DNA from: Gautieria morchelliformis | Lineage: Eukaryota > Basidiomycota > Agaricomycetes > Gomphales > Gomphaceae | DNA length: 64,000 nucleotides | NCBI GenBank assembly: GCA_015179125.1 | Contig: WHVA01000432.1 | Location: 33,862-97,861, forward strand | Direction of reading: 5' to 3' | Shown: piece by piece, positions 21,700 to 33,745 of the stretch | Layout: each line of letters starts with the position of its first letter | Numbering within the stretch: position 1 is the first letter of the stretch | Program-made: the position numbers and the translations under genes | The notes under the pieces: model-generated | The model's database searches: none | What the model was told of the DNA's origin: nothing | Seen by the model: the letters and a program-made list of their open reading frames with translations, nothing else

Positions 21700-22197
21700 T
21701 GTAGAGGACAGGAATTATAGGCAGTAGGTATGGACTTGTTATTCAAAAGAATAGACTAGAAATCAATTCACTCTCTCAGTGAATTTAGTGGTCACTGTAA
21801 ATATATTATACACTACCTAGAAATCAATTCACTACAGAGCATTTCTAGGTTAATAAATGCAAAGACTACTAGACTAATTTACTTGCCTCTCTCAGTGAAT
21901 TTAGTGGTCACTGAGAGAGGGGGAAATGTGTTCCACTGCGCATGTACTACTACCCGGCCCTTTAGCGCCCAAGGGCTCGCGCGTCGAAGTCATTTCAGAC
22001 TCCGCTGGGTGCAGCCGCTTGTGAAAGTAGGAATAACAAGATGAAATAGAGAGATAAGAAATGAGTGGAAAATTTCGAAAATAACCAGAGAAATGGATGC
22101 ATAATACAAGAGCAATGTGAGAAGAAATTGGAAGGCCACACAACAAATTGGATATATTATGCTTGATTTTGGTGCAGGAGCATAAATGCACCCAACA
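21700..22197 (-). repeat. Copia A 3' LTR
   Basis: 498 bp, ending at the polypurine tract (minus-strand TTGAGGGGGCG) just before TGTTGGG. It differs from the 5' LTR at tens of positions. Confidence 0.9.
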
Positions 22198-22210
22198 CGC
22201 CCCCTCAAGC

Positions 22211-25200
22211 TTAATATATTCCGATTTGCTCGTTGAGAATCTTCACTCTAGGACTAGGAAGTCCTTTAGTGAGGATATCTGCCAACATTTGTTCGGTTGG
22301 CAAATAAACGAGCTTGGCTTGTTGATTTTTGATTATATCTCGAAGGAAATATAATCGGATGTCGAAGTGCTTGGTTCTCGTGTGTTGTTGGGTGCCATAC
22401 GTGATGGCAATGGCTGATTGATTGTCTGAATAAACTTGGATGGGTCTGTTCAGTGGTTGGAATATTTCAGAAATAAAATGGCGCATCCAAAGAGCCTCTT
22501 TGCCCGCATGGGTCAGGGCGACGAATTCGGCTTCAGTTGATGAGAGGGCTACTATCGACTGTTTCTGGCAACTCCATGAAACAGTGCCTCCATCAATCTG
22601 AAATAAGTATGCCGAATACGAACGCCTATGACTCTGTGAACCCCAATCCGCATCTGAATACCCCATCAAGCCGTCTTGATTTCTTCCAAGTGTGAGCTTG
22701 TAATGCTTCGTGCCTTTCAAATATTTGAAGACACGTTTGACTGCATTCCAGTGTGTGCCACCTGGATTTTCAAGGAATTGCGAGAGTAATGACACCGCAA
22801 ATGCAATGTCAGGTCGAGTGGCTACAGCCGCCCACATCAGTGATCCTATAGCTTGCCTGTATGGAAACTTCGACATGGCTTTCTTGCCTCTCTCTGTAGA
22901 AGGACATTGGTCTTTAGATAATTTAACGGCTGGATCAAGAGGCGTAGCATAAGTCTTTGCATCTTCGAGATTAAATTTTTTGATGATCTTCTCGATGTAT
23001 GCAGGTTGTGAAATTGCAATAGTTTTCTTCTGCCAGTCTCTTTCGATTTTGAGATTCAATAGCCAATGAATCTCGCCTAGATCTTTCATACTGAAGACCT
23101 GAGCAAGATCTCGTTTGACTTCGTCCAGGACTGACTGATTCTCAGCTGTGATGGTAAGGTCGTCCACAGCTGTTGCAATGATCACATGCCCCTTTCCGCC
23201 ACGTCTATAAAATACAGCCCCATCTGTGGCTGACGTAGTGAATCCTAACTTGTGGAATTCACCACTTAGACGTTTATACCATTCTCTTCCAGATTGCTTG
23301 AGGCCGTAGAGTGCTTTCTTCAAAAGTAGCACTTCGCCTTTTCTCCGGACTCATATCCATACGGCTGCTTCATTAAATAGGTCAGGCAATGTAGCATTGA
23401 GGTATGCATAGTCACGTCCATTTGATGAATAGGCCAGTCATTCCTAGCAGCAATGGCGCATATGATCCGCAGGGAGGATAACCGAGCAACAGGTGAGTAT
23501 GTCTCATCATAGTCGACTCCAAACTTCTGTGTGAAGCCTTGGGCGACCATTCTCATTTAGGCATTATTGGTTTCCCTTCTGGATTACGCTTCCAAAGGTA
23601 GACCCATTTATTACCGACAATATTGGCTCCAGGAGGTGGTTTAGCTCGTTCCCACACTCCCTTGTTGATTAGGGCCTCGTACTCTTTGTCCATCGATTTC
23701 TTCCACATAGGATTATTCAGAGCTTCGTCTGCATTGCTAGGTTCAATTTGACTCAAATCCGGCGCCTTGTTATTGTTTTGACCGTCAGTTGGAAACGCAC
23801 TGATGGCAAACTCATAGCTACTGATGCCATCAATCTGGAGGATAATTCTTGGTCGAATAAATCTTCTTTATGGTCCTCAATGTCCTCGTAAGCTAGCATA
23901 GTCATATGTGCGCCAGCTTGTCTCTGAGTTTGAGATCTTGTTACGGGACCTGATGGGGCCGGCTGCACTTGTTGTTGACGGATCCTTTCGCTTCTCCTTA
24001 TCGGTTCAGCTTCTCTAGGTCTGTCATCAACTCCCTGAATAGGTTGCAGCTCTTCAAGATATTCCTCTGGTGCACTTTCATCAATTTCTTCGATCTTTGC
24101 CTCTTCGCTGACTAAGTGACCGGGCACAGGCACTGATGCCGGAATGGCATTCTTCTCCTCTCTAGACGTAGGTAGCTTGGATTCCTCAATAGAAATGATT
24201 GGGATCGTTCCCTTCTTCATCTCTGAATCAAACACAACGTTCCGCTCAACAGAAACTTTGTGCGAGTCAGGCCAATAAACATAATGACCATGACTCTGCG
24301 CAGAAATTCCTATCCACCGAGCTCTCTTGGCACGAGCTGCCAATTTATCTCCCTGAGTGACTTTAACGTAGATTTCAGTTCCCCACGCGTGAACGTCTTT
24401 GAGATTCGGTTTCTCATGGTGAATCATCTCGTAGGGCGTTTTATCTGATAGAGCTCTTGTATGCGTCCTGTTCCTAAGATAATTGGCATGTTGTATCGCA
24501 TAGCCCCATAATATCTTAGGAAGGCCTGATTCTAACAGCATGGCACGAGTTCTCTCAGTGAGAGTTCGGTTCAGACGTTCGGCAACACCATTAGACTCTG
24601 GTGTGTCGTGTACCATCAACTGATGCTTCGTGCCTTGTTTGGCTAGATGCTGTTCGAATTCAGAGCTCGTATACTCGCCCCCTCGATCAGAAACAAGTGC
24701 CTTGATATGCACATTTCTCTGTCGAAGCATTAAAGCCTCATAGAGCTTGTACTTTGAGAATGCTTCTGATTTGTTCGCCATGAGATAGATCACCGATTCT
24801 CTTGAGTAATCATCGATAAAGGAGACATAATATGACTTTTTATCGATCGTGAGGTGTCTTGCAGGTCCCCAGACATCAGAATAAATTCTGTCACCGAATT
24901 TTGATGTTCGGTCTCTGGGTTCTCGAGGAAGAGGTTTGCGTGCAATCTTGGCTTGAATACACGCATCACAGACAATTCTATCGCCTGTGGAGCTCAGTTC
25001 AATGCCCAATATCATGCCACGATTTAATAGATGTTGTAGGGACTTTGTGAGATATGCCCCATTTTTTGATGAATTTCCATGGCAGACAAACACATATGGG
25101 CTTGAGCACTTGGTGACTGGAGGTCTAGTCGATATAAGCCATTGACCTTCGGTGCTTGCATCAATACCTTTCCAGCAGTGTTAGATATTGTGCATTTCTG

Positions 25201-26448
25201 GCCACCGAGTCGAATATCGTAGCCAGCATCATCGCACCGACCGATCGAGACGAGGGTAGCAGCAATTTTTGGTGCATAGTATGTATCTTGCAACATGACT
25301 TCTACTGTTTTATCTCCAACCTTATTGGATAATACAAGCAGTCCTGAACCGAAGGCATCAAAAGTGCCTTTGTTGGCTGCTCGGATAGTCCTCGGCTGTG
25401 AGAATTGGCAGTAGTTCCTCAATAAATTTTTATGAGGAGTCATATGCGATGTCGTTCCGGTGTCGAGTATGACTATAACTCCTGAGGATGTTCTCAGATT
25501 GAAATTAGAGCACTCGTCGAAATTGGTGAAGGCTAGATGCCCATCATCACTTTCCTCAGAAGAGGACTCTTCTTCGGCAACATTCGCTTTTGCTTTACCC
25601 TTCTTCTTCTTCTTGCCTTTGGCTTTTTTCTTCTGACGTGGTCCTTGACCTTCTTTACCACCTCCCTTAGCCCAGCAATTTTCAATGGAATGTCCAGGCT
25701 TTTTGCAGTTGGTGCATATATGCGCCTTCTGCCCCTTTTGGTCCTTCTTAGTAGATGAACCAATAAACACCTGCTCTTCTTGCGGGAGTGTTTTCTTCCT
25801 GTCATACTGAGCCTTTAGTACCCTAATAATATTATCAGGGACTAATGGCATCCCGCATTCTTCAAGCGAAGTGGTAAGGGCGTTCATGACTGCCTCATAG
25901 GATGGTGGAAGTGACGCAAGGATAATGTCCATGAATTCTTCTTCAGAAACTCTAGCTCCCATCTCATTAAGACGAGCATATAGGTCTTGGGCCTTGTCCA
26001 AATGATCTCTCAAGTCTCCATCCTCAGGACATCTCATACTGCGGAGTTGTCTCTGTAGGCTGGTGAGGACCATCTTGGGCTTTTTGGTCATTTCATTGAC
26101 CAGTGCATCCCAAGTCTCTTTTGCTGTCTTCTGCTTCTGTAGCATCAGAGCTAGTGACTCTGACACTGAGACGATAATTTGGGTCTTGGCTTGTCCTTCT
26201 CTAGCAAGATATCTCTCCAGCTTCTCCTCAGCCTTATCCATCTGAGTTTCCTCAGCTTCTGTAAGGATATGGCCTGGGGGCATGACTGGAGGATCAGGAG
26301 GTCGAGTGACTCTCCCTTCTACATGCTTGAGTAGATTTTTGGACTCGAAATAGCTGATGAGAGTGGCTCGCCACAATGGCCAATTACTTCCATCAGTAGC
26401 AAGCTTCTCAACACCCAATAGCTTCTCAGAAGTGTCTCCGGGGCCCAT
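22211..26448 (-). pseudogene. Copia A gag-pol polyprotein, several 1-base frameshifts
   Basis: The polyprotein starts MGPGDTSEKLLG at 26448, inside the primer-binding site. In order: gag (~26400–25760), CCHC zinc knuckle (CTNCKKPGHSIENC), protease (ILDTGTTSHMT near 25460), the GAG-pre-integrase zinc finger, integrase core with SDVWGP, VSDRGGEY and GVAERLN (24900–24550), RT (WVYLWKRN … AVDDLTI near 23160) and RNase H (GYSDADWG, SSTEAEFVAL) with the end near 22211. Compared with copia B it has single-base deletions near 25045, 23845, 23558 and 23410–23330, each breaking the frame. The last 373 codons are open. Amino-acid identity to copia B is very high. Some deletions could be assembly errors. 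Confidence 0.9.
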
Positions 26449-26453
26449 AACCC
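26436..26453 (-). promoter_or_regulatory. Copia A primer-binding site overlapping the gag start
   Basis: Directly after the 5' LTR the minus strand reads GGGTTATGGGCCCC. GGTTATGGGCCC is complementary to the anticodon stem-loop of initiator tRNA-Met, the internal primer type known from Drosophila copia. The ATG of the site is the polyprotein start codon. Confidence 0.75.
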
Positions 26454-26951
26454 TGTAGTAGACAGGAATTATAGGCAGTAGGTATGGACTTGTTGCTCAA
26501 AAGAATAGACTAGAAATTAATTCACTCTCTCAGTGAATTTGGTTGTCACTATAAATATATTATACACTACCTAGAAATTAATTCACTACAGAGTATTTCT
26601 AGGTCAATAAATTGAAGGAACACTAGACTAATTTACTTGCCTCTCTCAGTGAATTTGGTTGTCACTGAGAGAGGGGGAAATCTGTCTCACTGTGCATGTA
26701 CTACTACCCGGCCCTTTAGCGCCCAAGAGCTCGTGCGTCGAAGTCATTTCAGACTCCGCTGGGTGTAGCCGCCTATGAAAGTAGAAATAATGAAATGAAA
26801 TGGAGAGGTAGGGAGTGACTGGAAAATTTCGAAAATAAACAGAGAAATGAATGCATGGTACAAGAACAATATGAGAAGAAATTGAAACACCATACAGTAA
26901 ATTGAATATATTATGCTTGATTTTGGTGCAGGAGCATAAATGCACCCAACA
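26454..26951 (-). repeat. Copia A 5' LTR
   Basis: 498 bp. It differs from the solo LTR at 27321–27818 at only about ten positions, much closer than to its own 3' LTR. The two are in opposite orientation, 369 bases apart. Confidence 0.9.
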
Positions 26952-29900
26952 CCACCATCTTCCGATGACTGTTGCGACAAGACCGCTCCGGTAGCTGTGT
27001 CGGAAGAATCCGCCTCGACTCGATAAGGGCGAGAGTCGTCGGGAAAGATCAGGACCGGGGCGGAAGTGATCAGCTCCTTGAGTTTGTCAAAGGAGGCCTG
27101 TTCTGACTCTCCCCACCGCCACCCAACCTCCTTCTTGGTGAGGTCGAAGAGGGCACGGGCGTGGCAGGAAAAGTCCTTGATAAACCGCCGGTAGAAATTG
27201 ACAAACCCAATGAAGGACTGGACCTCCTTCTTGTTCCGCGGCACAGGCCAATCTGATACACCGGAAACCTTGACTGGGTCCACTTCCACCTTTCCCTCCG
27301 ACACAATCACCCCAAGATACTGTTGGGTGCGTTTATGCTCCTGCACCAAAATCAAGCATAATATATTCAATTTACTGTATGGTGTTTCAATTTCTTCTCA
27401 TATTGTTCTTGTACCATGCATTCATTTCTCTGTTTATTTTCGAAATTTTCCAGTCACTCTCTACCTCTCCATTTCATTTTGTTATTTCTACTTTCATAGG
27501 CGGCTGCACCCAGCGGAGTCTGAAATGACTTTGACGCGCGAGCTCTTGGGCGCTAAAGGGCCGGGTAGTAGTACATGCACAGTGAGACAGATTTCCCCCT
27601 CTCTCAGTGACAACCAAATTCACTGAGAGAGGCAAGTAAATTAGTCTAGTGCTCCTTCGATTTATTGACCTAGAAATACTCTGTAGTGAATTAATTTCTA
27701 GGTAGTGTATAATATATTTATAGTGACAACCAAATTCACTGAGAGAGTGAATTAATTTCTAGTCTATTCTTTTGAGCAACAAGTCCATACCTACTGCCTA
27801 TAATTCCTGTCTACTACAGATACTCTATCCGCGTCTGCTCAAATTCGCACTTTTCCGGCTTGAGACACAGGTTGTATTCCCGGAGCCGTTCCAGCACTCT
27901 CCGCACGACTTCCTGATGTTCGGACATTGTTTTTGTGAAGATGAGGATGTCATCGAGGTAGACGCAGACAACCCCTTCTGCTATCATGTCACGGAAAATG
28001 TCATTCATCATCGTCTGGAATGTGGCGGGACTGTTGGTGAGGCCAAAGAACATGACCTGTGGCTCAAAGAGTCCTCGGTTGGTGCGGAATGCGGCCTTCC
28101 ACTCGTCTCCCTCCCGGATCTGAACATTATTGAAGCCCCAGCGGACATCCAGCGTAGTGAAGTACCTCGCCCTGCGGAGTTGTGTGATTAGTTCGGAAAT
28201 GAGTGGAATGGGGTACCGGTTCTTGATCGTGACCGCATTCAAGGCCCGGTAGTCCTGCACAAGCCTGAGCGAGCCGTCCTTCTTCTTGATGAAGAACACT
28301 GGAGATGCCATGGGTGACTTGGAGGGGCGGATCCTCCCTGTACGGAGATTCTCCGCAAGGAATGCATCGAGCTCTACCTGCTCCTTGGGTGACAGCGGGT
28401 AGACCTTGCAGTTGGTGGGTTTTGACCCAGGCTCCAACTCGATGGCATGGTCCCACAGCTTTCGTGGAGGCAGGGCATCAAATGACTCCTTGGCAAAGAC
28501 ATCCTCGAACTCCCGCAGGTACTCCGGAATTTCCACCTCCGCTTTATCATGCTTCTTGGAGGCTTCAGCAAGGCGTTGCGAAATATTTCTGGTGGCGCGG
28601 ATGTGTTCCGCTTCTGGTGGAAGGTTTACGTACAGCAAGCACTCCCCCTCCGCCAGAGTCTCTTCCGGGCTGAGTCAGATGACATCTGAGTCGGAATCGG
28701 AATTGGAATTGGAAGTGGGATCCGGTTCAAATTCCGCTTCCGAGTCTTCTTCTGCAAGCAGTGGAAGGGGTCCAGAACGACATGTCTGTATGAGCCGTTT
28801 GGTCTTCCGCTGCTCCTGGCGCTCCTTCCGCACTTCCGACCGGCACATGTGACACTTGGCTGGGCACCGACTCATCAGCACCTTCCGAGTCTGCCAATTG
28901 ATCTCCGGGTTGTGCTCCTGGAGCCAGGTAAACCCGAGGATGATGTCTTGCTTCCCCAGGCTGGTCACTGCGAAGGAAGTGCGTTCTGTGTGCCCATCAT
29001 AGCGGAGAATTGTGTCTACTATCTCCGTGATGGACCCTACCTCATTGGGGCTTCCATCCACATTGAACACCGGGATTGCGCGTTGCAACTTCCGCGTGGT
29101 CAGTCGGTTCCGTTCCACATAGTCCCGGTCCATGAACTGACCAGTGGCCCCGCAATCGACAAGGGCGGGTCCGGATTTGACTTCCGCCGTATCGGTCGTC
29201 TGGATCTCTACCTTAATGACTAGTGACTTGGGGCCAGGGGTGGCAGCAACAACATAGCGCTTCGGAAGGCGTCTCTCCCAAGGGCGGATGCGGGATGGAC
29301 GGGGTGTCAGATTTGGTTTTTGTGTGACTTTATCCGGTGGGTCTGTACGAAGTGAGGGGAGTGGGGGCTTTTCATTCTCTACTTCAAGACAGGCAAACCG
29401 GTTATGTACAGGCAGCAGGGGCACACATCTCACCCGCTGCGTGTCACAAAATCCGACGCATCTTCCGCTTCCGGTAGACCATGTTCCGCATTTTCGGAAA
29501 GTTCTTCCGCAGTGGGCACTCCGTTTATGTCTGCAAGTGCGAGGAACTCTGGAAGGAGCTCGAGTTTCTCCTCTGTGGTCATAAGCTGGATGTCAAAGGC
29601 TTGGGGGCACTCGTGAGCATAGTGACCTGGTTGTCGGCATCGGAAGCAGGTGATAGTTCCGTGACCTTTTCCGCGCATGCGGTCAACATCCATCGGGGCA
29701 GGGCCACTCTTCGAAGGAGGGGGGCTATGGTTCCTAATAGGAGCAGGCGGAGCAACCGTCGGAAATATTTTCCATGTGGGAGTGAATGCACTTCCGAGTT
29801 TTGGCATAGGTGGAGTAGGACGAGTGGAACTGCGTGTCATGTTCCGGTTTGTCTCCACGAAGGCCTCATTTGCTTCCCTGTTCCGGGACACCCTCTGCGC

Positions 29901-30791
29901 AGCTTGGTACCACCCTTCCGGGTCATCGAAATCTGGAGCTCCATCCCCAAGCAGCGCAACTTGGTTCTGGAGTGTCGGATCAAGTCCTCGTCGGAATTTG
30001 ATGACGATCGTCTTGTTGTTGTCATACTCCGCAAGGTCAATGATCTCCTGGAAGCGATCAATGTAGTCATCGACCGGATCCTTGGCCTGGTACCAGCTTG
30101 TCCCCTTGAGCTTTGTAAGGGCTGTGAGCTGCTCATTCTTCAGGCAGAACTGGTCGGAAAATGTTTTCTCGAAGGCATCCCAGTCCCGGAAGTAGTTCCC
30201 CTTGCCCTTTGCTTCATGTCGGATCACCTTGTTTGCAAAACGGGCCACGCGATCCGACTTGAAAAAGGACAATGCCCAGTGAATCCGAGCCTGGTCGTTT
30301 GGAAAGAGGTCTCCGACAATTGCGAAGTAGATGCTGCATGTGTTGAAGAATGCACGTCCCTTCTCCCGATCTCCGTCAAAGTCCGCTGGAGTTGCGGGTT
30401 TGACCTTTGCCAACTTCGCGGACATCCTCTCTTCCATGCTTCCGCTTTTCCGAAATCCGGATCATCCAGCATTTCATTTCCACCACTTTGTGGAATATCT
30501 AACTTAGCCAAAATCGCTTGTAAGGCTGTTTCAATCGCGTCGGTCTTCATCCGGTTCCGTGTCAATTCCTCTTCCATATTTCGAAGACGATCGTCCGGAT
30601 CCATGTCGGAAGGAGAAGTATGGGACGGGATTTCTGGGGTTGGGAGCTCGACATAAGAAGAGGGGCTGTCGTACGCTGTGTGTGCGGAAGAGGTCGCGAT
30701 CTCCAAGTCGCTGTCTCCGATTCCGAACGCACCTATGGCAAATGCAACGCGCAGTACGACCTCCGGTCCTCTAGGGGAGAGACTTTTCTGC
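26952..30791 (-). pseudogene. Gypsy Gy2-A gag-pol, interrupted
   Basis: Minus-strand gag begins near MDPDDRLRNMEEEL (~30605). It has a frameshift after DDPDFGKAE (~30440) and carries the retrotransposon-gag region (WDAFEKTFSDQFC) and a CCHC knuckle (CFRCRQPGHYAHEC), ending at 29430. Pol overlaps in the −1 frame. It has a protease with DCGATGQFMD (~29150), a TGA near 28676 where Gy2-D has CGA, RT with CVYLDDILIFT (~27960), a break at 27818/27321 where a solo copia LTR is inserted, and then SFIGFVNFYRRFIKDF to SSEDGG at 26952. There copia A abuts, so RNase H and integrase are missing. It aligns closely with Gy2-D (44642–51323). Confidence 0.9.
27321..27818 (+). mobile_element. Solo copia LTR in Gy2-A
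   Basis: 498 bp, TGTTGGGTGC…CTACTACA, flanked by the target duplication GATAC (27316–27320, 27819–27823). Removing it plus one GATAC restores continuous Gy2 RT coding (…RIEYL–GVIVSEG…). Confidence 0.95.
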
Positions 30792-31281
30792 TGTAAGGGC
30801 AACCCTGGCTAGTTGTGGAGATCACATTACCACACAACTGACAAGGGGAAATCCAAAGTCTGTATAAATGAACAGAGTATACAAGAGAGGGGATTCTCAC
30901 CTGACAAGGGGAAATCCAAAGAGAAAAGTCTAAGGACCCCCAATGTCAGTGAGCCCGTATTATACTATGCTGCGCAGCCAGGGCCAATACTTGGCACCCG
31001 CCATCAACTCTGCATCCTCCTGACCTCCTTGACCCTTGATCGACCCTTGATGCCACCTATTAGGCGAGTCGCTTGATTTCCGACACTGTTCCGAGAGTGG
31101 AAGCCGGAAATTGGAGTGGAACTGGAAAAGTGAACAGAACTGGTGGAAGTTCTCCCAGAAGCGGAATCATTTCCGAAAGCGGAGGCGGAGATGGAATCGG
31201 AATTGGAAGCGGAGTCGGAAATGGAGTCGGAATTGGGTGTGGTGTCGGAACTGGAAATGGAAAACAGGGTGTCCCCTGACA
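30792..31281 (-). repeat. Gy2-A 5' LTR
   Basis: 490 bp. On the minus strand it begins TGTCAGGGGACACC and ends GCCCTTACA, matching the LTRs at 44642, 50853 and 58549. It abuts a Gy1 integrase gene at 31282, so Gy2-A inserted into Gy1-B. Confidence 0.92.
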
Positions 31282-31913
31282 CTGCCAGCCTTAGCGATGA
31301 TCTCCTAAGGGCCAAGGTATTTTTCAGAGAGCTTCTTCAAGGGGCGAGTGGTGTGGAAGTTTTCAGCTTTGACAAAGACTTCGTCGCCAATCTCAAATGC
31401 CGGTTGCGGAAGGCGTTTCCGATCGGTGGAAGTTTGGTATCTCTTTTGTGCAGCGGAAATGTTCTCTCGGAGGTGTTGGTGAAGGTCATCGAGTTCCACA
31501 ACGAAATCTCAGGCTCTTGCAGAGGCGAGGTTGCATTCAGGGTGGATGGCGAGATTTGGGTGGTAGCCTTTGTTGGCATAGAATGGCGAAATTCCGGTGG
31601 TAGCAGAAGGCACATTGTTGTAAGCGAATTCCGCAAGTGGAAGAAGGTCGGACCAATTGCTGTGTTGGTAGTTGCAATAGATGCGGAGGTACTGTTCAAG
31701 GGTCTGATTGGTACGTTCCGTTTGTCCGTCACCTTCGGGATGATAACCGGAAGTGGAGTGGAGCTTCATGTCGAGAGCCTTGCCGAGGGTGCAGAAGAAG
31801 GAGGACATGAATTCTGACCCACGGTCGGAAGTGACATGGGAGGGGATTCCGTGCTTGGAAAAGACGTGGAGCACGAAGAGCTGTGCGAGCTGGGCAGAAG
31901 TGATGGTGTCATA
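31282..31913 (-). pseudogene. Gypsy Gy1-B integrase, distal part
   Basis: Minus-strand translation gives AQLFVLHVFSKHGIPSHV, the catalytic SDRGSEF, HPEGDGQTERTNQTLEQYLR with the catalytic Glu, and NWSDLLPLAEFAYNN. A frameshift near 31500 follows, then the C-terminal IGDEVFVKAENFHTTRPL…EKYLGP. It is the continuation of the Gy1-B integrase whose N-terminal part lies at 33657–33745 and 34407–34846. The two are separated by the insertion 31914–33656 and by a solo LTR. The 3' end is cut by Gy2-A at 31281. Confidence 0.88.
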
Positions 31914-33656
31914 CACCACTACTGGTGGGAAATGTTTTTGAAATGTTTAGCTGAGGATATTGAGACAGACTGGCCTATGGCTTACTAAGATCACGTGGTT
32001 ATCTCCAGCAAAGAAACCTCCGCGAATCGATTTAGGCTTAAAAAACCTACAACGTTTCATTGAGGTTTGGCAGAACTCTCTGTGACAGATGTCATAACTC
32101 GTCAATAATATATTATCGCACAACATCTCGGTGACCATACTTAAGCATTTCTGCAGCCTGAATATTCAGCTCTCATCGACAATACTAGCGGCTCTTCATG
32201 AGCCACTTCCCACCATATATAACCCTGTCCAAATGTCTTAAAAATTTGCTCAATCTTGCGTGGTACATATCAACGTTGCCCATTCCAAATGGTTCATACT
32301 CGCTGCCCGTTAATTCCGCATACCCAGGCCATCCTCACTCCACCTGATCCATATCAGCCTTGCCCCTTCTTTCCAACTCTTTCTATTCCTGCCCGTCCTA
32401 TGATGATTGCAAACCCTCTGCCATTCCTCGTCATGGTTAGCCAAGGTGTTTATTTCAACACATGCATGACGTACAGTGGTGTCTGATGGCATGCCTGACC
32501 AGGAGAGGGTCAGGAGGGTACCAGCACTGGGTGTGCCGGTGTTGGTTAGGGTAAGGGCCGTGTTTGCTGTAGAAAAGCCATTAAGTATGCTTGATAGATG
32601 TCATACAGTGCACTTACACGGGATACCAGTGTCACAACCAGAGATGAAACTGCCAGCAATGGCCAGGACCTCGCTTGGCAACATGGCCACATCGAAACCT
32701 TGCATCCCGGGGATGGCTGTGCCGGTGCCTGACAGGACGTTGAGCACCATTTGGTGATGAGCTTCAATCATCAGGATGGAGCCAGTGGCTTCCAGGACTC
32801 AAGGGTCAGATATGAGGTGTGCAGCGCCAAGGTACTTGAGACACCGAGACATGCAAAAGGAGAACGGCGAGGTCATTGAAAGACGCAACTGGTTCAACCG
32901 TGCACATGCACTCTGAGCCCACCAGTGACAAATGTAACATTTGCCACTGGTGGGTTCAGAGTGCACGATGCTAGCCGATGAAGACTGTGGTGGGCAACAA
33001 CTTGTTGATTGGTTTAGCGTACGTACCTTTTAAATGCATCTCACGTGACTCTTGAACATCGCCGATAACAATATCGGGGGACCAAAAATAGATGTAAGAT
33101 ATTCAGTATGCAACCATGTCTGAGCATGGCTGATACTTACTATATATTCGGTATGTAATATGGCTTTCGAAAGTTGTGAGGGACGATGGAATGGTGAGTT
33201 TATCCATGATGGAGAAGAGAATGTGGCGTGGATGAAAAGCGGGAAGTTAAAGAGGGACGAGTGGACCTGGTTATGCGGGACCTGTGTGGAAGCAGGCCAA
33301 GTGGCTCACTTTAAGCTCACTTCAAGCTCATGCGGCCATGGAAGAAATATTGAGTTAAATATCAATCTGGGGAATAGTGTCAGTCAAGGGTTTTGATCAT
33401 GTATCAGACACCAACCTTATAGAACCTCATACAGAGCTTTACGTTACGTGAGTAAAGATATTGACCAGATACTCCATGTGTGCAGATGTTGAAGTCCCAC
33501 AGTAACCATCATGAGACCTGAAAGTTGACGTTTGGGAGACATGATAGACGAAATGTGCATGAAAGGTTTCAGAAGTCTTGCACAAATAATACATCACAAT
33601 GTTTTGGTCACAGCATATTGTAAACCTGTCACAAAGCAAAATCCCAACTGGTGGTG
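31914..33656. mobile_element. Unclassified 1.7-kb insertion in Gy1-B integrase
   Basis: Gy1 integrase coding is continuous if 31914–33656 plus one TA is removed (minus strand …LIFIPTY–DTITSAQLAQLF…). The insert starts CACCACTACTGGTGGGAAATG. Its other end, read inward, starts CACCACCAGTTGGGATTTTG, an imperfect inverted repeat flanked by TA on both sides (31912–31913, 33657–33658). No transposase was recognised inside. The longest frame (33160–33396) matches nothing I know. A 28-bp-stem hairpin lies at its centre. It is most likely a non-autonomous DNA transposon, but the class is unknown. Confidence 0.55.
32907..32965. repeat. Near-perfect 28-bp-stem hairpin
   Basis: 32907–32934 pairs with 32938–32965 at 26 of 28 positions around a TAA loop. 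Both mismatches are transitions. The arms carry CCCACCAGTG, similar to the insert's own CACCAC ends. Confidence 0.85.
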
Positions 33657-33745
33657 TAGGTTGGAATAAAGATCAACTGCTTTGTGAGGCGGTCAACAAT
33701 AACTAGAATGGTATCATAGCCGGATGACTTAGGAAGTTTCTCGAT

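Larger units (their letters stand above)
21700..26951 (-). mobile_element. Copia retrotransposon A (both LTRs, frame-broken)
   Basis: The element runs on the minus strand. The 5' LTR is 26454–26951 and the 3' LTR 21700–22197 (498 bp each, starting TGTTGGGTGC and ending CTACTACA or equivalent). A polypurine tract (TTGAGGGGGCG) precedes the 3' LTR and the primer site GGGTTATGGGCCC follows the 5' LTR. The left flank is Gy1-type pol and the right flank is Gy2 pol. The 5-bp flanks ATGGT and CCACC do not match, and the two LTRs differ at many sites, so the element appears recombinant. Confidence 0.9.

Noticed and set aside
29481..30656. 391-codon + strand open frame
   Set aside because: Antisense shadow of Gy2-A gag. 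The same shadow occurs opposite Gy2-D gag (45501–46577, minus), so it follows from codon composition.
31282..31330. Target duplication for Gy2-A
   Set aside because: The other end of Gy2-A is lost to copia A, so no duplication can be tested.
33160..33396. 78-codon frame in the unclassified insertion as a transposase exon
   Set aside because: No DDE-like or helix-turn-helix pattern and no continuation across introns; too little support.
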